64,000 nt of DNA from Methylobacterium sp. Its GTDB lineage: Bacteria; Pseudomonadota; Alphaproteobacteria; Rhizobiales; Beijerinckiaceae. Below the pieces are notes generated by a model that saw only the letters and a program-made list of their open reading frames with translations, did no database searches and was not told where the DNA came from. The first letter of the stretch is position 1; every line of letters begins with the position of its first letter. Shown here piece after piece: positions 26,101 to 33,320 of this stretch. The stretch is from NCBI GenBank assembly GCA_002928875.1, contig PERO01000018.1:62001-126000 (forward strand), read 5' to 3'. Position numbers and translations under genes: made by a program.

Positions 26101-28189
26101 GGGTCTCGGGCCTGTGCCGATTTGTGCGCATGGCGTAATCCGCCCGAAGACAGGCGTCACGCGACCCTGGTTGTCCAGGACGTTCCATCTCGGCGGGACT
26201 GGGCTCACATGCGGCCCGGATAGTGTCGAGCTGGCTTGGAACTCGTCGCTGTTGTCCCTTACAATCGGCGAGGGCCGAGACAGGGGGCAGGCCTTGCATC
26301 TTGCGCGCTCGACGCGGACCCGATTGAGCGAGTGCGTCCTCCATCTTGACCCTGAGGCTTTGGTTGCGGTCCCGCCGCGCGAGTGCATCGCGTTACTGGA
26401 TTACACACGCCGCTACCAAATTCGTACAGTTTTCTGGGGCAAACTTCAGGACGCTCCGAAAGAGATGATGTTTGCAGACATCATTTGCGTGGACACCGCG
26501 AAAGATCGCAGCGACGGAGATGCGGAACATGCATCAACTCGTATGGATTGGTGCCCAATTCCGCCGCGTCTTGCGCATGATCTAACGCCCGGTGGGGCAG
26601 TGCCTGAAACGAAATCGCTTCGGCGCCTGGATGTTGTTTTGTGCAACAACGACGCCGTAGGCCGGAGCGCTCTTCTGCGTGCGTTACAACATGTTGCTCG
26701 CGATGCGATCGATATCACAGGCGGGCCCGTGGTCCGCTTCGTCCATTCGACTGCTGGCCAGGCACTGTGGACCATTCTGTCAATGGATGGACTGACGAGC
26801 GAGCAAATCGCGTTGTTTGCCGAGCGCCATGCCTCCACTAGGACGGCACTGGTCATGGACGAGAGTGTTATTGCAGCAGCCTTGAGTTCGGAAAATACGC
26901 CCGCGTGGTTGTCGAATGCGCGGATGCTCATTTTCGAATCGAGCGACACCTACATTTCGTTTTTTGATGCGATGTGCCGGCGGAAGGTGCCCATTGCGCA
27001 GCTGCGAAATCGCGCGGTCTTGCTCGAAGATCGCGGCGGCCCCGCGGGCGATCTTGCCGACAGATTTGCCCGATTGCTCCGTGTCACGCATCCCATTCGT
27101 GCAACGGACGTTTTTACACCCTACCAATCGCACGATCTCGTCCCGTTCGAGAGACAGGAAAAAGCCTTAACAATCTGTATTTCGACATACAATCGGGCAA
27201 GTTGGCTCCGCGTGACTCTTCCGTTGCTGCTGGCTGAAGCAGAGAAGCATCTTGAGGATGTTGAGTTTCTGGTCGTCGACAATGCGGCAACGGATGAGAC
27301 GCCAGAAATTATGAGAAAATTTGTAGAGGCCTATCCTTGGGTTAATTACGTTCGAAACAAGAAAAATATCGGAATGCTTGGAAATCTTGCAGTGTCGGCG
27401 CAGAGATCAAGAGGAAATTATGTCTGGATTGTCGGAGATGACGATATTATTAAGGCAGGCACTGTAAAAAAGATTCTAGATGCGATCAGAGAGAACCCGC
27501 AGAACGAGCTGATATACATAAATTATGCGTACACTCACTTTGAAAAACCGGAAGATTTGCACGACGTTGATGCGCTGATTTCGACGGCCACACTCATCGC
27601 CCCGGAGACACCGGATTTATTCTGTGACCGTATTGCGGATTTTGCCGCCCGGAATGAGAATTTTTTCACCGCAATCTACGCCTGCGTCTTCAGGCGCGAT
27701 CATGCGGTCGCGGCCTACAGCCAGTACACGGCGGGACCTCCATTTTCAGATCTGGCAACGTGCATACCGACCACGAAGTATGTGTTGGAGTGGATGCTCG
27801 ACCGGCCTGGAACCTGGATCGGTACTGCGCAGATCGTCGTCAACATGAATGTTTCATGGATGCGTTATGCGCCAGTCTGGCACTATGAACGGTTGCCCGA
27901 AGCCTACAATCTGGCCGAGGAAATGGGTGTCCGCAGTCACGAACTCGACCGGTATCGACAGTCAAATCTCACTCAGGCGGTCCATTTTGCCCAGGAGGGC
28001 TTTTCGCTCTCGAATGGAACGCGCGCGCTGCTGAGTATGGCTCGATATATTGAAAATGCGCGCGGTGTTGAGGGATTTGAACAGCACGTTGATGTTCTTC
28101 TTGTTCGCTACCAGACTGAGGGGCAGGGCGAGGCTGATATCGCTGATCATCCTCCCGCTGGTATTCTGAGAGCCATTTACCAGTTGTGA
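23138..28189 (+). CDS. Giant glycosyltransferase: RGW module, two GT4-like units, C-terminal GT2
   Basis: A single uninterrupted frame of 1683 codons. Residues 1-95 resemble the N-terminal module of the 16064 protein (NRRIRGWVAVPEG, RRVKADLFRPDLLAAGI). Residues about 185-560 form a first GT-B unit: RFLHVSSAFPRKGVDILLRA near 354 and TRGEGFNLPAAEAMAYGIPV near 445. Residues about 573-940 form a second unit with VGWISSWECRCGIAEYS, ASFGFLLPHKGIGELVDAI near 778 and YQETFESASGAIRLGIASG near 867. Residues about 950-1330 are of unknown fold. Residues about 1342-1640 are a GT2 domain (LTICISTYNRASWLRVTL, VWIVGDDDIIKAG). Three catalytic units in one chain could make a whole capsule repeat segment. Local base composition is AT-rich. 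Donors are unknown. Confidence 0.8.
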   Translation: MINWTNAPVAGSFDGVENRRIRGWVAVPEGHSAAVIQILVDAKFYRRVKADLFRPDLLAAGISNGGRAAFDVSLPPTAGRAPIEVIVEGPLFRALGSVEFPGASPVQGNLAILAMDRQIRLRIQKNSKRGEGSSPSHESMKLRVPGGGQHASHQQSEEVNLQLYRCHRPLAADLAAQLAQQEADEAAEKLKFRIFGHIDGHYSLSAINRGLAIGLDREPGSVVVNHFHGGQIEGELTQVDSSIYERISNLVQPWSQSRADDIERVSICHHYPLTVDIRPAQLRLCFFFWEESRVPTEHVEHINKNFDAVLVASQFVRKVLRDSGCFLSIQVVPVGVNLHEVAKDVKAGDNPRGRRFRFLHVSSAFPRKGVDILLRAFFEEFSAVDEVELFIKTFPNIHNTTAEQIRILQQQYRNGPVIHLDESHLTDRELGELYNSADAVVLPTRGEGFNLPAAEAMAYGIPVISTGYGGQWDFLTGETGWCIAFDFAHAETHVASRDSLWIEPSKAHLRMLLREFFETRGQRATERTVGGQNVAKTISAAKNLVRNYYTWENAGQAIRMYAQRVLNESVRPAKIRVGWISSWECRCGIAEYSKFISRAFNQESVILEYICDSRTRSGPGVRPLYVASPSEPMNEALAYVASAAFDAVVVQYQPSLFNLALALPKLVQIQVDAPVFLFMHSTRHFEERPPANEEIAYLRQLERIFVHTLDDVTTLRKHNVVENVVLFPHGVNATLQENGGPGDCRSTIRETLLELSRRTLSVGAVDKIAQDLRSEGFWIASFGFLLPHKGIGELVDAIRILHDGGNKHINLLLLCATLDDRSREQAAQIRKLIELHRLSSSVILVEEFLESEEINALLSAADLLVYAYQETFESASGAIRLGIASGRPILTTPLRIFEDVFEITFQTDDVSSQALARAIQHLAFDKAQLGRKDELRNTWVADRDWGLLADRLFRIMRGTLADRWLDGGSRMSLPAIAFPANLPVLQDRGLGPVPICAHGVIRPKTGVTRPWLSRTFHLGGTGLTCGPDSVELAWNSSLLSLTIGEGRDRGQALHLARSTRTRLSECVLHLDPEALVAVPPRECIALLDYTRRYQIRTVFWGKLQDAPKEMMFADIICVDTAKDRSDGDAEHASTRMDWCPIPPRLAHDLTPGGAVPETKSLRRLDVVLCNNDAVGRSALLRALQHVARDAIDITGGPVVRFVHSTAGQALWTILSMDGLTSEQIALFAERHASTRTALVMDESVIAAALSSENTPAWLSNARMLIFESSDTYISFFDAMCRRKVPIAQLRNRAVLLEDRGGPAGDLADRFARLLRVTHPIRATDVFTPYQSHDLVPFERQEKALTICISTYNRASWLRVTLPLLLAEAEKHLEDVEFLVVDNAATDETPEIMRKFVEAYPWVNYVRNKKNIGMLGNLAVSAQRSRGNYVWIVGDDDIIKAGTVKKILDAIRENPQNELIYINYAYTHFEKPEDLHDVDALISTATLIAPETPDLFCDRIADFAARNENFFTAIYACVFRRDHAVAAYSQYTAGPPFSDLATCIPTTKYVLEWMLDRPGTWIGTAQIVVNMNVSWMRYAPVWHYERLPEAYNLAEEMGVRSHELDRYRQSNLTQAVHFAQEGFSLSNGTRALLSMARYIENARGVEGFEQHVDVLLVRYQTEGQGEADIADHPPAGILRAIYQL

Positions 28190-28201
28190 GGGGGAGAGTG
28201 C

Positions 28202-29266
28202 ATGGAGAGCGATCTGCCGCAGACGTCAGGCCGACCGTCAAAAATCAGTTACAGTCAGAACTTCGAGGACGTGTACATTGACCGAGTGTTTTCTGATGTC
28301 GAAAAAGGGTTTTATGTTGACCTCGGCGCCTATCACCCGTCTTTTGACTCCGTTACTAAGTACTTTTACTGCAAAGGGTGGCGTGGGGTTAATGTCGAGC
28401 CTGGCCCTAACTTCGATGAATTTATTACCCGCGATCGAGACATCAACCTGAAAGTCGCGATCGCGCAAACCTCCGAACCACGAGCGTTCATTTTCAATCC
28501 ATTACTTCCTGGAACGTCTCTGGTTGCCGATTTTTCTCTCGTGGCTAGCGAACCCGAGGCAAACGTGGAGAAAGTACAGTGTATGACTCTCGATTATCTG
28601 TTTGAGAATGTCATTGCTGGTGAACATGTTCATTTTCTTAAAATCGACATAGAAGGTGGCGAAGACGCCGTCATCAAATCAACAGATTGGCAAAAAATAC
28701 GACCTGAGCTGCTTTTAATTGAATCTGTCTTGCCGATGACCAACCATCGGTGCGATGAAAACTGGCGGCCACATCTAATAGAATCTGGTTACCATGAGGT
28801 ATTCTTTGACGGAATTAATGTGTATTATTTGAGACAAGAAAGTTTGTTTCGTGCAAAGGAATTAAATCGGCCTTGCAATGTCCTGGATGGATTTACCAAG
28901 TATGGATATGCAGATTATCAGCTAGAGCAGATGAATAAGCATTATGAATGGCTCCAGGGTCGGTTTAAAGATGCGGAAATTGCAATAGCGGATACAAAAA
29001 AAGACTTATCCTGGCTTCAAGATCGCTATGCTGAGTTGGTCGATCACTCAGAAGTTGTTGGTAGGCATCGTGATGCCCATGATGCTTGGATGCGAGACCT
29101 GCTGCGACGCGCTGAGGAGGATCGGGACGCGAAGATCAACGAGATCAAGCAACTCCAGAAGACAGTAGAGCAGCTCCGTGGCGACCTGGAAAGGCTTCAA
29201 CTCCAGAAAGTAGGGAATAGGAAGCTCTCGCGGCTTTGGCCTTTCTGGCCGAAGCGCCCACCATAG
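28202..29266 (+). CDS. FkbM-family methyltransferase with C-terminal coiled coil
   Basis: A 354-residue protein starting at ATG 28202 after GGGGAGAG. Residues about 15-215 are an FkbM-type methyltransferase: SYSQNFEDVYIDRVF, the SAM loop GFYVDLGAYHPSFDSVTKYF, then LKIDIEGGEDAVI, the family hallmark. Residues about 240-335 are strongly charged heptad-like helices (for example EEDRDAKINEIKQLQKTVEQ), likely a coiled coil for oligomerisation or for docking to a partner. The C-terminus is basic and aromatic (KLSRLWPFWPKRPP), perhaps membrane-facing. FkbM enzymes O-methylate sugars or polyketides; here a capsule sugar is the likely acceptor. It is 12 bases after the giant glycosyltransferase. A decayed insertion sequence follows 90 bases downstream. 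Confidence 0.8.
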   Translation: MESDLPQTSGRPSKISYSQNFEDVYIDRVFSDVEKGFYVDLGAYHPSFDSVTKYFYCKGWRGVNVEPGPNFDEFITRDRDINLKVAIAQTSEPRAFIFNPLLPGTSLVADFSLVASEPEANVEKVQCMTLDYLFENVIAGEHVHFLKIDIEGGEDAVIKSTDWQKIRPELLLIESVLPMTNHRCDENWRPHLIESGYHEVFFDGINVYYLRQESLFRAKELNRPCNVLDGFTKYGYADYQLEQMNKHYEWLQGRFKDAEIAIADTKKDLSWLQDRYAELVDHSEVVGRHRDAHDAWMRDLLRRAEEDRDAKINEIKQLQKTVEQLRGDLERLQLQKVGNRKLSRLWPFWPKRPP

Positions 29267-29355
29267 TTTGTTGGAGCGAAGATCCCGATGTAATCACAGC
29301 CGGTAGGTGACCGTGGCGGTCCGCACCGTGGCTCGGTTGCAGTGACATTGGGACT

Positions 29356-29966
29356 TGATTGCTCCCGTTCTAGGTCAAATTCTGTTCTGGTTGTGGTCGT
29401 GTCTGGACCGGGGGCGAACTCTTCGGGGGCACCCCACGCAGGCTCGTGCAGGGTCGGTGGTTGTTATACTCGTTCCGCCAAACTTCAAAAAACCTTGCGG
29501 GCGATACGCAAGCTCAGGGAACTGCGTTCGTTGCAGCATTCGTAGTCGAAGCACTCGTTCAGGCCCGCGGCGAAGCGTTGGGGATGAGCTTGGCTGTGGC
29601 GACGTGATGCCGCTCGACGCCGAATGTTCCTGCCAGACTAGCATTACCCTACTGAAACGTTCCGTGCCGTTGCAGCACGATTATCAGCGGCAAGCCACGC
29701 CGCTCAGTGAGGTGGTGGAACTCACTTGCCGCAGGGGCCCCCCAGTGCGGCGTGTCGACCGCGAGCATCAGGAACACTGGGGTGAAGTCATCGCCAATCT
29801 CCAGCGCCCGGTGGTGCCGGCCGTCGGCCAGCACCACCGCGATGAAGTTGAGCCGCCCTTTGCCCGACAGGCAATTGCTCCGAAAACTTTCTCTTCTTCA
29901 TCGATTTGCGCCTGCGACAGGTGTCCAACTCAAAGCGAGGGCACTTTTTGGGTGGGAGCAAGGTCA
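29356..29966 (-). mobile_element. Degenerate IS3-family insertion sequence remnant
   Basis: About 610 bases with matching ends: TGATTGCTCCCG at 29356-29367 and GGGAGCAAGGTCA at 29954-29966 are imperfect inverted repeats. Read on the minus strand, ATG 29901 begins MKKRKFSEQ, the usual OrfA start, but it runs at once into OrfB-like sequence, so the middle is deleted. OrfB fragments in different frames are LADGRHHRALEIGDDFTP with RRGLPLIIV, then AMLVWQEHSASSG, then LNECFDYECCNERSSLSLR, and finally VWRNEYNNHRPCTSLRG, the typical IS3 transposase C-terminus. Several frameshifts and stops mean no active transposase. It lies between the convergent ends of the FkbM gene and kpsM and may mark a boundary of the exchanged region. 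Confidence 0.75.
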
Positions 29967-29997
29967 GGTAAGGGCACAGACCACCACAATGGGTCGT

Positions 29998-30849
29998 TCA
30001 ATTCATGACAATGCGCCCGCGTGCAAAGCGTTCAATTGCCAAGCCCATAGTAATCAAGAGCAATGAATAGCCAATTACAAATTGCTTGTCCAAAACCGGT
30101 GAATTATAACCGGGGTAATAGGCTTCGCGCATCCATTCAACGAGATGCACGACGGGTTGAAAATACAGAAGATCAACGATCTGCTGTGGCATCGCCGAAG
30201 GAATGAAAAGCACGCCGGACGTCATCCAGATCAAAATGATCATCAGAAAATATCCGGTCACCCACATCGGCAGCATGAGACCGATCAAGGCATTAAATAT
30301 TCCAGCGCCAAGTCCCATCAATAACGCTGTACCCATCGCAAAAGCCGCCTGCCTAATATCTGCTGGGTAAAAATCGACACCAATATACCAAAGTCCGGCG
30401 CACAGAATAAAAACGACAACAGTAATATTGAATACCTCAAGAATGAGACCAGAAAAAATAATATCTGTAATCTTAAAAATCGGGAATCCAAGCACAACTT
30501 TGTTGTGAATCATATGGATAATGAGGAAGCGAGAGACATAAGAAAATGTAATAAAAGGAATCATGCTCACAGAAAACCATAAAATATTGCTTTCTCCGTA
30601 GGGCGATAAACGACCAACGGCAACCCATATACCGACCAGCGCGAGAATATGTACAAGAGGAAAAAGGAATGTAATGACATACGCAGGAGTAGAGCCCCAT
30701 CGAGTCCGGATGTCACGTAGCATCAAGGCGAAAATTACCCGCCAGAGTGCCTTCAGTGTCTGCATGTAGGAGAGACTGGCTCGATGCTCTGCTATTACCC
30801 GCAAAAGATTATCCTTCCAGATCTCGATAGGACGGGTGAGAAGCGCCAA
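29998..30849 (-). CDS. kpsM: Capsule ABC transporter permease, KpsM-like (ABC-2 type)
   Basis: An integral membrane protein of about 283 residues with the ABC-2 polysaccharide permease layout. A cytoplasmic segment ALMLRDIRTRWG precedes membrane segments including YVITFLFPLVHILALVGIWV, IILEVFNITVVVFILCAGLW-like stretches and MWVTGYFLMIILIW; FQPVVHLVEWMREAYYPGY near the C-terminus is typical of KpsM/Wzm. Together with KpsT it moves lipid-linked capsule across the inner membrane. The start is uncertain: the only regular start in frame before the core is TTG 30849. The frame continues upstream to the kpsE stop at 30889, and an ATG overlapping that stop lies in another frame. Length exceeds enterobacterial KpsM (about 258) by an N-terminal extension. 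It is AT-rich compared with kpsT. Confidence 0.82.
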   Translation of the reverse strand: MALLTRPIEIWKDNLLRVIAEHRASLSYMQTLKALWRVIFALMLRDIRTRWGSTPAYVITFLFPLVHILALVGIWVAVGRLSPYGESNILWFSVSMIPFITFSYVSRFLIIHMIHNKVVLGFPIFKITDIIFSGLILEVFNITVVVFILCAGLWYIGVDFYPADIRQAAFAMGTALLMGLGAGIFNALIGLMLPMWVTGYFLMIILIWMTSGVLFIPSAMPQQIVDLLYFQPVVHLVEWMREAYYPGYNSPVLDKQFVIGYSLLLITMGLAIERFARGRIVMN

Positions 30850-30888
30850 ACGCTCGCGATCGTCCGGTAACCTCGATCGCAGAACGTA

Positions 30889-32205
30889 TCATAGATTATG
30901 GTCTTCGATGGCAGCGGCCGTGAGAGCGCCAACACCCCATACGAGAAACAGCCCAATGAACACGATCACGGACATGCTGTAGCGTTCCGGAAACTTGGCT
31001 TCTTGCGGAAGATAAGGCGGAACGAAAACGGATACGTAGATCGCCTGTTGTTCGGCGCGCAGTCGCGAGCGCTCCAGCGCATCCTGTGCTAACGTATACA
31101 TCTTCTCTGCGAAAACCCTGCGCAATTCCAGTTCTTCGAACTTGACGATCGAAGCGGATACCGAACGGGATTCACTGGACCGGCTCGTGAGCTGATTTTT
31201 CAGGTTCTCGATCTGCGCATCCAAGCCATCCAGTCGACTTTTCAGACCTTGCACGCTTGGTGAGTCGGGTGCCAGCGCACGAACGGCGACGAAGTAGTCG
31301 TTCTGCAGCTTGATGCGCTCCGACATCGCTTCAGCCAGAAGCTTCGATGTTGACGTTGCCTCCATGAGGGGCGTGATCAAACCCTCTTGATCGCGGTATT
31401 GCCGGAGGTCTGCCAACGCCTCCCGCACGAGAGCCTCGGTGCGTCGGACTTCGCTTTCGCTCTTCTGCATCGCGTCGCGCCGGGCGCGTTCCGACAGCTG
31501 GTTTGCAAGTCGCTCGCTCGAACGGATAAAGGCTTCGACAAGCGATTTCGCGTCTTCAGGACGAAATGCCTTTGCCGATACGGAGACAACGCCACTTGGG
31601 CCGTCGACATAGGTTGAGATCATTGAGTTCCAATAATCGACCAGATCTTCCTTGCTGGGTTCCGGCTTCAGTCTGGCCCAAAAATCAGCTTCCGGACGTT
31701 GGAAGATTTCAAGAACGTTGAGTTCCTTCTGGATGTCCTCGATCGCAGCCCGACTGCGCAGGTAATTGGCGACGATATGGGATTCCTGTTCTGCCAATCC
31801 GCCGGCACCGCCCCCGGCGCCAGGCAGCCCCTGCGTGGCCGATGAGACGGAAGAACTTCCGATACCGGACTGCTTTTCAATGGAGAAACCGATCGTGTTC
31901 GCCTTTCGAACGGCGAATCGCGCTTCGGCCAGATAAATATCGGACGCCCAGAAAATCAGGTAAAGCGCCGAAGCCGCTGCAGGCAGCAGCACCAAGCCAA
32001 TGAAGGTAAGCAGATAGGAGGACATGCCCTTCTTGACTGCGCGTGTTGGCGGCGCCAATCCGATCGAAGGCTGGTCTCGACCCAGGAGTTCCACGGGGCT
32101 GGTCGTGGTTCTTGCAACCGCTGTCCCCTGCAGGAACGACGGCAGCCGAATCCTCGGGCGCAAGACGCTCAATACCGACCGATGGGGTGTTTTTTCGTCC
32201 GTCAT
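30889..32205 (-). CDS. kpsE: Capsule export inner-membrane protein, KpsE-like (first of two)
   Basis: A 438-residue polysaccharide co-polymerase-like protein. ATG 32205 follows AAGGG and gives MTDEKTPHRSVLSV. There is one membrane segment near residues 63-85 (YLLTFIGLVLLPAAASALYL), a large periplasmic part with long helices (about 215-360, for example ESEVRRTEALVREALADL), and a second membrane segment near 410-430 after YLPQEAKFPERYSM, where the Pro-rich loop is the family signature. It would span the periplasm and link KpsMT to the KpsD-type channel. It shares layout and motifs with the protein at 33321-34574 (NYLRSRAAIEDIQ versus NFLQSRAAVEKIQ; LPQEAKFPER versus LPQEAQYPRR), so the two are paralogues. 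Confidence 0.85.
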   Translation of the reverse strand: MTDEKTPHRSVLSVLRPRIRLPSFLQGTAVARTTTSPVELLGRDQPSIGLAPPTRAVKKGMSSYLLTFIGLVLLPAAASALYLIFWASDIYLAEARFAVRKANTIGFSIEKQSGIGSSSVSSATQGLPGAGGGAGGLAEQESHIVANYLRSRAAIEDIQKELNVLEIFQRPEADFWARLKPEPSKEDLVDYWNSMISTYVDGPSGVVSVSAKAFRPEDAKSLVEAFIRSSERLANQLSERARRDAMQKSESEVRRTEALVREALADLRQYRDQEGLITPLMEATSTSKLLAEAMSERIKLQNDYFVAVRALAPDSPSVQGLKSRLDGLDAQIENLKNQLTSRSSESRSVSASIVKFEELELRRVFAEKMYTLAQDALERSRLRAEQQAIYVSVFVPPYLPQEAKFPERYSMSVIVFIGLFLVWGVGALTAAAIEDHNL

Positions 32206-32218
32206 CGCAGCCCTTGCG

Positions 32219-33310
32219 TCAGGAAACAACAGAGGTCGATGACCCATCGATCATCAACGGCGACGTCACCACGACATCATCAAGAGGACGCAGAGCTTCG
32301 GAAATGGTCTGATATAGCTCCATGTCTTTTTCAAGAATGACATCAAGAACTTTCGTGCTTTTGAGAAATTCCCCCAGGGGAGAGACGGATTGGAAGGGCG
32401 GCAAAGCAGGAAGGGTTTCATCTGCAATTCCCAACCACTCTCCAATGGTCAAGTTGAACTCCTCAGGCCGATTCCTGAGGCCGACAACGGCAAAGCTCGA
32501 GAGAACGTCAAGAGCGCTGGCAATAGCTGATGTTCCTGGCATGTCGTCAGGGTTCGTCGTTGTCAGGAGCCTGGTCAGAGGATTTGCCAATAGTCCCGCT
32601 ACCTCGTCTGGCATGTCCTGAAGCGCACGCCGCAATGACTTCTCGTCGCTCAGCGGAAGCGTTTCGGCAAATTGGATCGCAGGGGCGAAACGCTTGGCAT
32701 CCCGCTCCCCGAGGAATGTCGGCCCGACCTTTGCGACGTTACGAAGAACAAGTAGGCGTTCTGCGCAATCGTCATGCGGGTCTTGCAGCATGCAAAAGCA
32801 CTGAAATCCATTGTCGATGAAATACGCATAATTCTTGTAATTGATACGACCGCTCATATAAAGAGAATGGATATTCTCCAGCAACATCATCTGCGTGACG
32901 GTTTCGCGGCCATATCGATCGACGCCTTTGCCGATGTATTGAAAATACTGGAACAGGCGTTCGTCAAACCGCCAGAACGGCAATAGCTGCGTTTCGAACC
33001 GAATGACCTTTTTTGCAATCATCGTTGGCTTCATGCGGCGATAGAGCAGGCAGCCGGTATCATCGTCGTACAATTCGACATCGAATTGCATGGCAAGATT
33101 GGGGATGTCACGGTCGTCGATCGTAAAGCCGCAACGGCCCGTCTCATGTCGCGCGCCCGCCACCAGCGCTGCGCGCTCTTCAGGAGTTTCGAAAACGGAA
33201 ATCAGTTCGCCGCGGTTCATCAGCCGCACGCGTGCGATGGACGAGAAATTGTCCGGAACCAGATAGCCGGTGATACGGTCGCCAGTATCATGCTCGATGT
33301 TGAACAACAT
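32219..33310 (-). CDS. Unknown capsule-operon protein
   Basis: A 363-residue protein that I do not recognise. It begins MLFNIEHDTGDRITGYLVPD. Features are a possible beta-rich N-terminal part (residues 1-100, with RVRLMNRGELISVFETP), a central aromatic stretch LLENIHSLYMSGRINYKNYA, and CFCMLQDPHDDCAERLLVLR around residue 175, loosely like the RDPxER segment of sulfotransferase-like enzymes, although no phosphosulfate-binding loop is visible. It has no signal peptide and no membrane segment. It lies between the two kpsE-like genes with gaps of 13 and 10 bases, so it is surely in the same operon and likely helps capsule export, modification or its control. The comparison with sulfotransferases is weak. 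Confidence 0.6.
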   Translation of the reverse strand: MLFNIEHDTGDRITGYLVPDNFSSIARVRLMNRGELISVFETPEERAALVAGARHETGRCGFTIDDRDIPNLAMQFDVELYDDDTGCLLYRRMKPTMIAKKVIRFETQLLPFWRFDERLFQYFQYIGKGVDRYGRETVTQMMLLENIHSLYMSGRINYKNYAYFIDNGFQCFCMLQDPHDDCAERLLVLRNVAKVGPTFLGERDAKRFAPAIQFAETLPLSDEKSLRRALQDMPDEVAGLLANPLTRLLTTTNPDDMPGTSAIASALDVLSSFAVVGLRNRPEEFNLTIGEWLGIADETLPALPPFQSVSPLGEFLKSTKVLDVILEKDMELYQTISEALRPLDDVVVTSPLMIDGSSTSVVS

Positions 33311-33320
33311 GGCAGCGCAA

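Noticed and set aside
29355..30008. 217-codon frame on the plus strand between the FkbM gene and kpsM
   Set aside because: It is the antisense of the IS3 transposase fragments.
32219..33310. Sulfotransferase identity for the unknown capsule-operon protein
   Set aside because: Only a loose QDP...ER-like stretch was seen; the phosphosulfate-binding loop is absent.
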